Assembly (NCBI GenBank): GCA_029224185.1
Contig: CM055195.1
Span: 1,392,305-1,456,304, forward strand
From: Karalla daura
Taxonomy: Eukaryota > Chordata > Actinopteri > Chaetodontiformes > Leiognathidae
Direction: 5' to 3'
Length of the DNA: 64,000 bases
In this document: in pieces, positions 48,046 through 61,449 of the stretch
How positions within the stretch are numbered: the first letter of the stretch is position 1
Layout of the letters: the number at the start of each line of letters is the position of its first letter
Notes under the pieces: model-generated
Databases searched by the model: none
Told to the model about the DNA's origin: nothing
Seen by the model: only the letters and a program-made list of their open reading frames with translations
Program-made: the position numbers and the translations under genes

Positions 48046-48553
48046 AACATCTCTGGCTGGATGTGGAGCATCGCTCCACAGCTGCAGCAGAGCTTCATTT
48101 ACCAGGAGAACAATTTGTATTTAGTTGTAAATTACTTTAGTAATGAACATGAAGTTGCGTGATCATGCATGTGAGAGTCAGCCTGATTCTGTTACAGTAA
48201 ATAAGTGAATATCACTGGCTCACATTGTTCCTCAGACTCTGTGTAAACACCAGAGAACAGGATACCTACTCTGATCCGTCTCCTCTGAACTGAACATACA
48301 GCTGCTGTCTTGGACTCCTCCAGCGCCAGCGGGACGGGTCAGGCAGTAGGAGCTCTGAGGAGATCACCCACTAAATTGAACATCAAGAGCCGAGTCACAA
48401 TCCATGAAGCACAGGTCCTGGGTGTCATGGAGGACGTCATTGTGAGACGGCTGAGTGCTCAGCCTCATCTGCTGCCAGACGGATGCTGTGACGGAGGCTG
48501 GAGCGGCCCGGGCCTCAGCCTGTCCTGCTCCAGCTGCTGCAGACGTCAGGTGG

Positions 48554-48665
48554 CCACAGCTCCACCCCGCCTCCACCCACGGCTCCAGCCACAGCTCCAG
48601 CCATAGCTCCAGCCACAGCTCCACCCCGCCTCCAGCCACAGCTCCAGCCACAGCTCCAGCCACAG
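48554..48665. repeat. 12-bp minisatellite CACAGCTCCAGC
   Basis: Roughly nine units with variants (CATAGCTCCAGC, CACCCCGCCTCC). Confidence 0.92.
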
Positions 48666-51600
48666 ACAAAGGCTTAATCCACGGTGCGGTCCAGATCCAG
48701 AGCGGCGCTCCCGGAGGAATGTGGCGGACAGATAAGGGACAGCGGTCTGCGGCAGGTGAATGGGGAAGGCTCCGGACCGGCGCCTTAACAGGATCTGACT
48801 GTTGAACGGCAGTGAAGCATGGGATTGGTCAGCCGCTGGGCATTTCACTCAGCAACTGATCACAATCACAATCAATTAAAAGAGCAGAAATAAACTCCCA
48901 GTCGCACCACATGAGCTTACAAGCTAAACGTGTGTTCTGCGTGCTCTGCAACTCTGAATCTGATAAATGTATTAGAGGGAGAAGTGCAACATTTCCATCG
49001 TTCCCCAGCTGTCCAGGAATGAAAGAGTCAGTCCCCAAACTCAGACTGGAGTTCAGGACCTCGGCCCTCAAGCACACAAACGCTATTCCAAAGCTGCTCT
49101 GGACTCATTGAGCCTATTTATATCATATAACAACATGACCACCTTTCATGTAATCAGGTCAAATATAAAACAGCAAAAACACAACAAAACAAAAGGAAGT
49201 TTGGAGCTCGGAGCTATTCAGAATATAGTAACAAGAAACCTGCTTTTTCATAATAAATTGGCATTTCAGTAAAACATAAAAGAACTGTTGAAAACAATTT
49301 ATCTCAGCAATATCATCATAATAGTATAAAAAGCATTTGCTTTGCATCTTATTCATGTGTCATTCTGTCTGTAGTAAATCAGTGGTAGACCAGCTTTAGT
49401 TGCATGTATATTATTCTGTAGCTTGTTCATGCTTTCTCCACAGACTCTAGTTAGTTCTCTACTTGTTTTACAGGTCAAAGTCAGTGTCACTGTTAGTTCC
49501 TCTGCTTCTCTAAACATTTATCGTCCACGTCCACCTCCCCACCAGAAACTAGACATCGTTTCCTTCAGCGTGTTCAGGAAATCTCAGTGACTGAAGTCTT
49601 TAAAAAGGCAAAAGGTTGGAGCGTGCTGGAGCTGAACTGCCCATTGAATAACCCACATCATTGTTATGTTTTACTGATAGGGACTGGAGTGGGAATAATA
49701 AGGCAGCGTCTCTCTGAGACTTGATCCGTTCTTGTTCCTCCTCATCAAAGGAAGTCGTGACAAACTGAATCCAACTAATCCATCTTCACAGGAGTTCAGA
49801 GGAGCTGTACAGCCATATGCAGGTCACCGTGTCCTCGCCGGGGAATTAGAGAGCGCAGCGCGTGTGTTTTCCTCTGGATGTAAAGGAAAGCGTGGCGATA
49901 GGGGTCTTTCATCTTAGTCTGGGCTCAGAGTCACTTCTGGTCTAGGAAACGTTGGTTCCAAACTACATGAAGAGGATTCCTCTAGACATACCATGAGATC
50001 CTAACATCCTCCTCCTGAAGCATCGACTCTTTCTTTTTCTCTTCCAGTTTAATTACTTAAACAAAGAATGCCCAGAGGCTGAGCAATGTTCATTAGTTCA
50101 AAATAATAAAAGAAAGAATCAGCAGAACAATAGAACAATTAGACATGATATAATATCTTTAGATTTGATTACATGAGAATTCATGTCCCATTAATCAGCC
50201 TCAGAACTCCCTCGCGGTGTGAAGCTCTTCTTCTGCTCCTGCTTTGAATGCTGCCCACAGTCGCAGCCCACGACACACCTGCACAATCTGCTGCACGGTG
50301 AAGAGGAAACACCCGCAGCTGCATCTAAACAGTGTTATTTGTAGGTGCTTTTTAATCCAGATCCTGACATTTATTTAGAAATCCTTTGGCCTTTCCACAA
50401 TGTCAGCTCGGTTGGTGTCTGCATATTTGTTTTTAGCACCTGTGACAATGATACAGAAGAGGAAAGAAGCAGAGGAAGAAGAGGAGGAAGAGGAGGAAGA
50501 GGAAGTTTGCTAGGGTTGCGATGGCGATGAGTCACAACGGTTCAGCCGTTCGATCAATTTTGCCAATTATCAATCAGGCGCGCTGAGTCCCTGCTGCTGC
50601 AGCAGGTGAGGCGCTGCGTCAAGGTTACTAGCACCTGTTAGCGTCAGCGCTGCGCCTTCACTCTGCTGCTGCAGAGTTTCACAGCCTGCCCAAGTGGAAT
50701 CGATGAGCTGCTGGTTTTACCAGTGAACCTGCAACCATGCACCATGTTTATTTCTGAATAAATGAGTATCACCTTCTTCTTCTTTTTTCTTCCCAAGCTG
50801 CTCTGAATACATAAAAGCGAGGCTGTTTTCCAAAAGCATTCAAATTCTGAGGCACACCTAATGTACCCACAGCTCACATCCACTCTTTCAAGCCTATAAT
50901 CGAGTTAGCACAGACATAATCACGTTATCGCGTGTTCTCTGTTGCCTGCTAAATTTACATGCGAGGCTGTTGTTGCATAGGTCCGTCACATATACAGTAC
51001 ACGCTCTTTGTTTCTGACTGAACTGTGTTAAAGGCACTGAAAAAAACAGAAAGAAAAACATGAAAACTGTTTCAAGCTGGCCGCCATTATATTCCTCCGA
51101 CACATGCACACACATTGATTATGATTATATAGTGATTATGCATTCTGCATGCCAGCCACGCAGCTGAAGAGTGGAGGGGAGCATTAAGGGGCTTGGCGAC
51201 TGTGGGACCCCCTGCTGAGATGAGAGGGGAGGTAAGAGCCAAGGAGAGGGGAGTGTGGAGAAGGCGAACCAATCGGCTGTACGCTGGGAACAGGACCAAT
51301 CATGGCTGCAGCTCAGGGCTCTGTTGCTCCCTCTTTCTCTGTGATTCTGCCTTTCTTCTTCCATCTCTGTCTTATTTACTCCTCTGCTGCTAATCTGTCT
51401 CCCTCCACCTTTTTCACTGCCGTACAAACAACGCTCAGGCCTCAGCCTCCCCCTCCTGACCTCTGCACCCTCACACACCCCTGTGCAGTTACCCCCCCAC
51501 GACCCCCCCTCCACGCCCCCCCCCCCCCCGGCCCCAGACCCCCTGGCCCCCTCCTCCCCCCGCTGGCCACCCTGCCTCACAGTCCGCTCCCCTCCATCAG

Positions 51601-52031
51601 ATTATTATTCTGTCTGCAGTCACTAAGGAGATGCACACACCATCCATCACAATGTACAAATTCTCAGTGCGCGGATTCGGTCGGGTCCTAATTAAAAAGC
51701 CTTTCCACTCGTTTTCTTGAGTGATAATTAGACTTTCATCTCACCAGGATGCCACATGCATAGATCCATTCTCTGCTCTTGGAAGGAGGCCTATAGGAGG
51801 AAAAAAATACATTCAAAGGTCTTTAAACACTCGCCTTCAGGGCACCAGTCAATAATTAAAGATATCTAGCATTACAAAAACGCCTTCCCTTCTGTGGAGG
51901 AAGAGAAGAAAGGAACTAATGTGTTCAATACTTAGAGAAAATGAGCTTAAGTGAGCAGGGACGATCAGACAGTCTCTTAAATAAAGGTCAAGGTTGTTGT
52001 GTGGCAGAGAGGGTCAGTGGACATTGATCTG

Positions 52032-52322
52032 TGAGGAGCACAGAGGAGCAGTGGAGGAGCACAGAGGAGCGTGGAGGAGCATGGAGGAGCATGGAGGAGC
52101 ATGGAGGAGCACGGAGGAGCATGGAGGAGCATGGAGGAGCACAGAGGAGCAGTGAAGGAGCACAGAGGAGCATGGAGGAGCACAGAGGAGCATGGAGGAG
52201 CATGGAGGAGCACAGAGGAGCATGGAGGAGCATGGGGGAGCATGGAGGAGCACAGAGGAGCATGGAGGAGCATGGGGGAGCATGGAGGAGCACAGAGGAG
52301 CATGGAGGAGCATGGAGGAGCA
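52032..52322. repeat. 10-bp minisatellite GGAGGAGCAT, about 29 copies
   Basis: Decamers alternate between ATGGAGGAGC and ACAGAGGAGC forms, with occasional single-base indels. As 10 is not a multiple of three, long artificial ORFs appear in every frame on both strands. Confidence 0.96.
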
Positions 52323-52374
52323 GTGGTCCAGTTAGAGCCCGTCCATGCAGCAGTGCAAGCGGCGGGCCCTGTGG

Positions 52375-52623
52375 CTCGGGGCCCTGCAGCTCAGGCCCTC
52401 CAGTTCAGGTCCTCCAGCTTGGGGCCCTCCAGTTCAGGTCCTCCAGCTTGGGGTCCTCCAGCTTGGGGCCCTCCAGTTCAGGTCCTCCAGCTTGGGGCCC
52501 TCCAGTTGGGGCCCTCCAGTTCAGGTCCTCCAGTTGGGGCCCTCCAGCTTGGGCCCTCCAGCTCTGGGCCCTCCAGCTCGGGGCCCTCCAGCTCGGGGCC
52601 CTCCAGCTCGGGGCCCTCCAGCA
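52375..52623. repeat. 15-bp minisatellite GGGCCCTCCAGCTCG
   Basis: About 16 copies, with TTCAGGTCCTCCAG variants in the left half and near-identical GGGCCCTCCAGCTCG units at the right end. It directly follows the 10-bp array after a 50-base spacer. Confidence 0.95.
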
Positions 52624-53089
52624 GACAGCTGGACGGGCTGAATTATTGAGGAGCAGGGAGCGGCTGTGGAGCGGGGCCGTCCTCCCAGCTGCTGCGAGCG
52701 GTCCATCTGCTCCGGAGCAGAGAGGAGCAGCCAGGCAGGAGCCAGGAAGCACTGCCACTTTATTAACCACCACAATAGCTGTGATTGTGCCATGCTGCAG
52801 TCGCAATGGTAATAATTATGATATCTCTGATTATAATGATGATTAGAATGCAGATGATGATGATAATGAAGGTGATGGGTGTCTGCTACCAGGATGGTGA
52901 CGACGCAGAGAAAAATGACGGCTGTAAAGAAAAAAAGGAAAATCAACACGGGGACAGTGTTCACATCGGTGCTCATTATGCATGCATGGAAGAAAAACGA
53001 TTTGCATATCTGTGCTGGACGGGGGGACCTGCAGGACCCGGAAAAAATAAACATAACAAAACATTAAAATCACGGCTGCGGTAATTGTT

Positions 53090-53340
53090 GACAGTTCCAT
53101 GTAAACAGCTGCCAAATTGAAAACTCATCATTCTAATGTAGAACAGGCCGGCGATGAAAAGCACGCAGAGCCTAACCTCCCAGATCAATACAAGCCCGCC
53201 TTTCATTACATAAGTGAAATTTGTATTCATCTCAGAGATATATATTTATCCCACTTATACCCTTGGCTCGGGAGCAAATTCATTTAGTAATGATTACCTG
53301 ACTCAGGTAAAACCAATTTCCATTCACTTGTTACCCCGAG
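53090..53340. promoter_or_regulatory. Candidate conserved block with a FOX site
   Basis: TGTAAACA (forkhead core) at 53100-53107, then TAATGATTACCTGACTCAGG and other well-formed sites in 250 repeat-free bases without an ORF. Confidence 0.22.
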
Positions 53341-53422
53341 TCAGTGACAAGGGCGCAGCCAGGGTCACTCTTCAGCAGTTTTTTGGTTGCAGGCGCACTA
53401 TCAGCACTTGATGTCATTGACT

Positions 53423-53508
53423 CGTGTGTGTGTGTGTGTGTGTGTGCATTTGTGTGAGGAATCATCCATTTGCCATAAGACTGTCAGAGTGTGTGTGTGT
53501 GTGTGTGT
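53423..53508. repeat. Two short (GT)n runs
   Basis: GT runs at 53423-53446 and 53490-53508 separated by unique sequence. Confidence 0.92.
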
Positions 53509-55639
53509 GGTGACATTAGGCGGGTGCTGGATGGGGCTTCAGAGCTGTGCCGGGTTTGAAGGCTGTCAGAGGCTGCGTGGGCGTTCAGCAGCCTCACTCC
53601 CCTCGAGACCTGCATTCAGATAAAAATACTCCAACCACTCAGACGCCCAAGGGCTGGTGGTGTACATACAATACACTGCAACGGGAAACTTGGATGACTG
53701 TAGGAAAGTATCTGTTTCTTACCAGGGGTAGAAGTAGTGCTTGATTTTAAGAATACACATTAAGGCTGGGGCCGGGGAGAGAGCTGCAGTTATTTCTGTC
53801 AACATGAAATATTTTCGCCCAGAGGAAGACACCACTGCTTTATGTCATTTTGAAGGAGCTTCCTTCCTCCAGAATACCTGACGAGGAGGCTCCTGATGTG
53901 ACTGCAGGTGGAGGAATAAACAATACGAGATGTGGCGTCTGCCCTGGAAACTCTGCAGAAAGTGCCGTTAACTAGTTCAGACAAAACATCACAACCCGAG
54001 GTTAAACCAAACCTGTCAGACCAACACATACAAAACTCATAATAAAATCAAATTATTCCTGCATGAGATGCGTTTTGACTTCTTCACTTCCTCACTAATG
54101 AAACTAAGGAGTTGCTCAGTGACGATGTCCAGGTTAAGTGTGTAGAAAACGTCCAGTTGTTTCATTGGAGCTGTGTTCACAGCCTTGAACTGGCCTGAAA
54201 GCAACAGAACTGTCTCAACCTTGTTATTCAGTTAATGGCGCTTTCTGCGTAATTCTCTGCCAAGTTCACATTAGGCTCAAATGAGGCAACAATTGAGAAA
54301 GAGCACATGAATGTATCGTTTCCTGCAGATCATTGGGGGTAATTTCCTGGCTCCACTGTTTGCTCTGTCGCGTTCAGTCAATAACCTGAACAGAGTAAGG
54401 TGTGATTTCAGTCTCAGAATTCATCACACTTAATTAGAGATGTAATGTACAGCAGCAGATTACAGAATACACGTGTTGTTTTGTTTTCCTGGAACAAAAA
54501 CAACATAAACAAAAGACAAAAACCACGGAAGACCAGGGCTGCCTGGCTCTGCACCTACACAGAAACAGGAAGAGGACTGTGTTATTCTCCTTTCCTCCTC
54601 ACGTATTCTGGAGCCAGACAAACAGACGTGGAATGGGCCGAAGGGGAAACTCGTTGTAACACAGATTGGGGGCTGCTTTATTTGAACTACGGCGCTGGTG
54701 TATGGTGGGCTCCAGAGCGGAGGGGAGTAACTTTGAGAGCTACTCAGCTCTGGTGGAAGGAAAACAGACTTGATGCAGTTTACTCAACTCCTCGGGCTCA
54801 TCCCGATAGAAACAGCCACCAGCTGCACCTCGCCAGGCTACATGTGGAGCTTCACAGATCATAAGGTTTACTCGCAGTTTCAATTACACAGCATTCAACT
54901 TGTTTCTCTCCGCAGAGATAATTGCAGCCGAGGCTATCAGCAGCCATCCTAACCGTCGAGACGATGTGTATGTGCATCATGGAGCTCAGGTCTGGTCTCC
55001 AGTTCACGTAATTACCATCTGAATGAACGGTTGCTGAGCCTGCGGTCGCCACTTGCCTTGGTTAGTAGCTGTTGAACTCCCCGTGGCTTCGACGGGATGC
55101 GTCCTGCTCTGTGGCAGCGAGGGCAGACGCACGGCCCACCTGACATCTTGTTCCTCAACAATTAGCGGCGCGCTCGTCATCATGCGAGTGTTTACACGTA
55201 GAAGCAAACTTTCATCCCCAGGATGCTCGGATGGGCGTTCTCATTAGTGCTGACATCAGTCAGAGCAGCGCAGCATCATGTGCTTGATCCCTCTCCATTT
55301 ACTCTGCCTTTATGAGGACTTCTGTCACACACACTCTGACTCACATCAGCCTCTTTGCTTTATATTTGCAGGAAATCTTTGAAGTGCATATTGTTTACAA
55401 GCCTTCTGAAAGCGGACACCGCTTTGTGTCTGTTACACTACCTATGGTGGTGGCATGGAGCTCTGCAATCGTGGCCCCGCTCTAATTAGCAGCTGTGAGC
55501 GTCTGACAGGAACAACAACATCTCTGTGGATCTGCGGGGGGTTGGCAGAGGGTCACACTGCACCGAGCTGAAGCAGCTCCACAGCAGCCCGGCCCAGCTC
55601 CACAGAGCTGTTTACTCTGCTTTACAGCGAGCTGTTTAC

Positions 55640-55730
55640 AGTCGTGTGTGTTTTGTTGTCCTCCATGCGAAATTGCAAAAGTCTGTTTTTATGCAGATGA
55701 TACAGTTCTGTACCTACAATAAGTCATTGA
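55640..55730 (+). mobile_element. LINE reverse-transcriptase fragment (YADD motif)
   Basis: The plus-strand frame from 55669 to 55713 reads EIAKVCFYADDTVLY, containing the YADD catalytic motif of non-LTR retrotransposon reverse transcriptase. It is followed two codons later by a stop (TAA at 55720-55722). Flanking sequence is too eroded to classify further. It is a dead fragment. Confidence 0.6.
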
Positions 55731-56759
55731 CAAACTGCTCTTTTTTCATTTCCTCTCAGCCACACTGTCCTGGAGATGATAACGCACAGTGAATCTTTAC
55801 ATTCTGCTGAATGACAGAGTCTGTCTTCTACATCTGAACGGCCTCATCACTGCTTCTTAAAAGACACCAGGTCTACAGTCATGTTATAATTAAAAACATA
55901 TAAAAGCAATTCAGATATCAATTCAAATCGATTAGGTTTGTTCTGTGTACTCAGCTGTTATTAATCACATTGCATTGGTGTGTTTCCGATACCATGTTGA
56001 TTAAACACTGTTAAATAAAGCCCTAAAGTGGCTGAACCTCAAGAATGAGTACCATGAGACTCAGCATAACTACAGGGTTAAGTATGACGTACATTCAATT
56101 ATACATCAAGGCCCAAGAAATGAATGGAGACAGAGACCGCCAGACAACAACAGAACAATTCTGAAAAAAAGGGGTTTTTTTAATTACTTTTTTTTTTACC
56201 TTCATTTCCTCCGAGATAAAGTATCTGTATCTGTCTCATTGATTGCTTTCATAATACATTTTAAAATTAGAAAGAGGCTGTGGACACCCTGTATGTGTAC
56301 GAACATTAAAGTAGTTTCATATGATTCTCTTCAAGCTCATCCTGACATGTCGCATTTGGAATGAACTTCACATATAATGTAATTTCTGGTTAATGAGAAA
56401 AAAACAAAAGTAAAGAACACACAAACAACGACTGTGATTAACTAATGAGACGCTGTTTTGACCAAACATGAAAGCTTACACAAGCAAGCAAAGCAATGAC
56501 CACTTCAAAGATTCATTAAGAAGAGAATCTGGGTGAAGAGTTCAGACGGCTGAAGTTATTCATTTGCTGTTTTATCATCTATTTCTGAGACGGACTGAGG
56601 ATGAGGACCTGGTGTGAGGAGGGTCTCCCAGCAGGAGTAGCTCCGTGTCTGCTTCCATCAGCACACAAAGGGAAAAGTTCGCTTTGAATTTCACATTGGT
56701 ACACTTGTCAGAAACCTCAACAAACAAATTGGAGATAATTTGCCTGTGCTCAGTGGGAA

Positions 56760-57047
56760 GTGATAATTGAGGCTGTCATCTTGTTTGTCTTGGATTACGG
56801 TGATGATATCCATAGCCACGTGTCTGCCTCCGCTCTTAAACTCTCCACTCCCAGTTCAGCGCTGACGCTGAGATTCATTAGTGCTGACAGTCACTCTGCT
56901 CGTCACCAGGCCCCTCCAGCACGCGGGACTGACAGCCTCTGGTTTCCCTGTATTTACGGAGCCTTGAAAGGCTCGCATCGCTTCACCAGGGAAGCTGCTC
57001 CGCAGGCAGGAGGAGATCTGATCGCTCCACGCCTGACGCGAGTCTGA
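56760..57047 (+). mobile_element. LINE reverse-transcriptase C-terminal fragment
   Basis: A 95-codon open frame carries VLDYGDDIHSHVSASALK, then LRFISADSH and a W-F-IYGALKG pattern. These are the typical C-terminal features of fish non-LTR retrotransposon reverse transcriptases (VLDYGD, LRFIT, IYKALLG). It lies on the same strand as the YADD fragment about 1 kb earlier. The spacing is roughly twice that expected in an intact element, so they are either one copy with an insertion or two fragments. Confidence 0.6.
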
Positions 57048-58489
57048 GACTCACTGAACGCTGCGTCGCAACACGTTAAGGCTCAAACAATGGACACCGA
57101 GGCCCGTTGAAAGACTTCATTATGAGGGGGGGCTAAGGGGGGCGAGGCTGAGTGTTTGCACCCACCTTAATGGAGTGTGAGCTGGTTCACTCAGTGGTGC
57201 ATGGATGCAGAGCAGCGCTGAATGCAGGTGTGAAGTGAGTGAATGAGCCGAGGGAAGGATGGAAGCGTCTTCCCAGTTGGTGAAGTGAGGAGCGGTTTGT
57301 TGCCATGTCAGACATGACTCCAACCTAACAAGGATTTGTTGTGAATAATGAACGGTTGGAAGACAGTTTGGGATGTGGAGCACTGTGGTGCATGAGGCGC
57401 ATTAGCCTTTGCTTTTGATTCCTGGCCTGCTTCAGGGAGACATGTTCAAAGCTCTTCCACGGCAAAATGCCGCCCGCTTTCAAAGACCCCCTGCTGCTGG
57501 TGTCAGAGCACCAGCTCTCTGTACTCCATAAATTAAAGTTATCCCAAATGTCTTGTGGCATGAATGCACGCTTCAATCCTTGGCACGCATTAATTAGGAC
57601 TATGAGACACCCTCGCTGTAGCCTCATAAACAGAGTGATTCCGTAACAACTTCGGTGTCCTCTCCTGAGAAGCGTCTGACTCCAGATGATCCAGAGAGCT
57701 GTGAGAGCCAGTGTGCAGCTCTGGAGCTGCAGCTGAAGCTGCCTTCACTGTCACTGTCTGATGTGACTGATCACCATCACTGATCAGGTGCAGCCTCACA
57801 GCCAGAGCCGACCGAGTGCTTCCACAGACCACAGAGAAAATACAAGTTTGCTCAATTGTGAAATTGTTGTTACTAACATTCATGATTACAAAAAAGGCTT
57901 TGTTAAATAAAATATTGATGAAAATACCGTCCCAAGGGGATTTGCATTATTGCATATTCCCAGTGCAAAAACCCCCAGAGGTGAGAGGATTGATTACATT
58001 TCCCTGTCTTCTCTCGGCCTAATTAAAGATCTAAGGGAAAACCTCTCAGGGGAGGACAAACTCAACTGTTTCATCTGCACACCACATCAGCCTGGTTCAG
58101 CAGCCAGACCCAGAACACACACCTCCAGCACCTCCTGCCCTTCCACCTGGAGAGCCTCCACGCTGCGTTCCCAGCCCGGCACAGAGGTGATTTGAACTGC
58201 TCATCTAGCACTTCAGTCTCACTTCTTTGAAAATTCCCTGAAGATTTTGGATTTTTGGAAAAGTTTCCAAAAAAGACAAAAAGGGAGCTGTGGGCATTGT
58301 TCTACATCTGGAGCCAACAACCCTGCACATGTCTGGGTTACTACTAGATCTGAAGACAGAGAGCTCAGCTACTTTGACCTGCTCCATAAACCAGCAGAAC
58401 GATCACAACATCTTCTTTGAAACCAGAGCACAACGCAGTAAATAAATAAAAAAACAAAAAGAAATCATCCGACATCCATCTGAGAGTTG

Positions 58490-58690
58490 ATGGGAATCAA
58501 CGACATAAGTGATTTCACACCTCATAAGAACCCAAAAGGTAATAACTGCCAATACCATAATAACTGCCAGTAGACGTGATAATTGGACCATTTTAAAGTA
58601 ACAAAGCCCGTAACACACTGTGATAACTGGCCAGTAATTCAATGAAGTGTCTGAGCCAATAACATAATAACTGGTGCCGATGATGGAATA
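58490..58690. repeat. Degenerate ATAACTGGC repeat cluster
   Basis: Five related cores occur within 150 bases: AATAACTGCCAATAC, AATAACTGCCAGTA, GATAATTGGACCA, GATAACTGGCCAGTAA and AATAACTGGTGCCG. More TTATTAC and TTACAT motifs follow to about 59.0 kb. The pattern resembles a transposon-associated tandem found in fish. Its exact limits and family are uncertain. Confidence 0.4.
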
Positions 58691-59399
58691 ACACATAAAC
58701 ATAACCGCAGATCTTAGAAATAATCGGTTTTATTGCAGCTTTTGAGTTTTCTCATCACAGATAGGGCCATGGGAGGATGGGAGGATCACGTGTGATGTCT
58801 GGCAGCTATCTTATGTAATATTACATTACCAGCACCTGTAATGAGATTGTTTTTCTTTTTACTACCAGGACAACTACCTAATAATAGAACAACTCAGCTC
58901 ATCGTTGGTAAAACGTTGTTATTGTGCTATTAGCTTCACATTTTATTACATGAATGAAAGTTATTATGTGATGAGCTTTGTCCAAGTTACTGACTGGTTA
59001 TTACCATGTTTGGGCCACACACCACTTTCTTTCTTTCGTCAATCCAGTTATATTTTTGGCTGCCATGTGATCTTACATTCACTAGCTGTACCTGTGTGTC
59101 ACACCTGTACAGTAGCATACAGTATGTTGAAGATAAAGAGCTCTCTGGCTGGCTCCCTCCCCTCGTTGTGATGTTGGAGCGCGGCCGGCCCTTGATGGAC
59201 CCGCGCCCCGCTGTGCGCCTGCACATTCACACATCGACCTGATTCTTTTTGCTCTCTGCACCACGACAATACGCATCGTTTGCTCTGTGTGGAGAACTGG
59301 AAATGACACAGCCCTGCACTGCAGAATATGCTCATTTGAGCTCTTGGAACTGTCAGAGGAAAAAATGACAGAAGAAGGGAATTATCATCGCCGCTTCCC

Positions 59400-59960
59400 A
59401 CTCACTCACGAGGCGCACAAATAAAACAGATGGCGAGGCATAAATGTTAGTCAATGCCATTGATTCTGCGACAGGTGCCAATCAAAGTGCCGTGGCTGAG
59501 GACTTTGATGATGACGGAGCGCGGTGTTAACACGCTTCATTATGCTTCCTCATTATCTGGAGTGACGCACGCCAGCCAGCCCCGACAAATGGAGCCTCGC
59601 CTCACAACAGCTTCATTTGAGTCCAAATCAATAATTCTCTCTCCAACCTGAAAGAAAACAATGATCAAAACAGGGACTCTCGGCACTCCAGAGGACCTTT
59701 TATTTTGCTTGGCAAGAATGCCTTCAAATTGAATTTGGAAATCAGCATGGCTAAAAAAATCTTTACTAAACAAATGAGCGTGCATTGTCTTCTGGTATCT
59801 GAAGTCAGCAGGGAGCGGAGAGGTGTCCAGCCCTGATTGGAAGCTCTGCTGCCAACAAAACAATTCAATTGCAGCACACAGATTGGTTATTTGTCTCAAT
59901 CGTCCAAATAATTCCTCCTACATTCATTCTAATTAACTTCAATTGAACTGGTTGTGTTCG
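59400..59960. promoter_or_regulatory. Candidate conserved block with a TCF/LEF-like site
   Basis: About 560 repeat-free bases with ATCAAAG at 59481-59487 and TAAT cores. A 119-codon minus-strand frame (59540-59899) matches no family I know and has no exon signals, so I read the block as non-coding. Confidence 0.22.
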
Positions 59961-61449
59961 AGGAAGCAGCAGTGGTAACAGTGGTCAGCGCTCTGAAGAT
60001 ACTGAGGCTGATTTGATTACTTTGCCATAAATTGTGTCCAATTTCCCTTTCCAAGTGTTTTTAAACACCCCGCGGAGAGAAAAATGACTTTTAAGCACAA
60101 CATTTGAGCCATTACGTTATCTGTGAAGATAAAACAGACACAAATATAACCCATAAAGGGCGGCATTCAAGAGCTCAGCTCAGCAAAGGACAAACTGAGT
60201 TTCCATTTCTTTCATCTCACAAGTCTCTGTTGGTCCAATGGCATTTCATGAGACTTCCGGTTTCACATACAAGGGAGAGCAAATCGCGAGCCCAGCCTCC
60301 GTGTTTTTCTAACACTGATCTGCCAGCGATTCATTACTTACCGTTATCGGACAACGCGAGACGACTGAACAGTTTATATTTTGAGACAAATGGAGGAGGA
60401 GTGCTCTGGCTCCAGCTCCCAAACTACCGGCTGAGCTTGAAAGCCTTTCTGTGCCGTTATCAGGGATCTGAGAGCAGCACTTGTTGTTGAAAGAAGCTCT
60501 GGATGCAGCCCAGGGTCCAATCTCCGTCCTGCAGCCCAATATCAGAAAAACAACGGATTCTCATGCTCGACGCTCTCAGGACACAGAGCACAATCTCACA
60601 TTTAAGTTCTCTCTGCATTTGACTTTGACTTCACTGTTTCAGTGCTCACCAATTCTCCACACATCAAACACCAGAGCCGCTCTGATCGCATTTATCACCT
60701 GCAATGTGTGGAGAGCAGTGAATGCTCTGGATAACCTCGCCTCATAGTTCTCTCTCTACTCCTACAAAAGAATCCAGCGCCGCATCCCAGCGGCCCCGCT
60801 ATCAAACAGCGGCTCTGGGAGTCATCTGTCCCACTGTGACACGCTGAGCTTTCCTCACAGACACAGAGGAGTGAAGTCTATTAGAGTCCTCTGTGAATCT
60901 GATTTTTCATGCTTTCAGAACCTAAAACAAACATGACCTGTGTGGAAATGACTCTCTCTAGAATCAGGGAGATATTTCCCCACATGTCCAGGGTTTCTGG
61001 ATTTGAGCAACAGATATGATTGTGCATGTCATCTATCTATATGCACCAAACTGTGTACAGCATCTGAGGTGTTTTTCCTGTGAATCATAACCTCACTGAG
61101 GCAAACAAATTCATGATTTTGAAGCTTAACACCATAGAAACCTTAACCTCAACCAGTACTTACCCTAGTGTTAGTGTCTGGCTTGCAGAATGGTCAGACT
61201 GGGAGAACTCACGCTCACATTAAAGGGTAAATATCAAATGTTTGACAGTATGTGGACATCTTTCATGGTGTCTTTGAGAGGATGAAGCATGTTCTCCTTG
61301 ATCAACGATCAGCGGCATGTATTTACTATGTATCTCTGTTGTCCTTTGGTTTAGTTAAAGTGCTTTTCTTTTCTGAATGACAAAGATCATTTAAGGTCAC
61401 ACCAAATATCACATGCTACGACCATGTTTACCTGACTGAAGATGGGCTG

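Noticed and set aside
52031..52846. 271-codon open frame, the longest in the window
   Set aside because: Created by the 10-bp and 15-bp tandem arrays; long frames exist in several phases on both strands, and no domain is recognisable.
59540..59899. 119-codon minus-strand frame
   Set aside because: No recognisable domain, no splice signals and no repeat origin; most likely a chance open frame in possibly conserved non-coding DNA.
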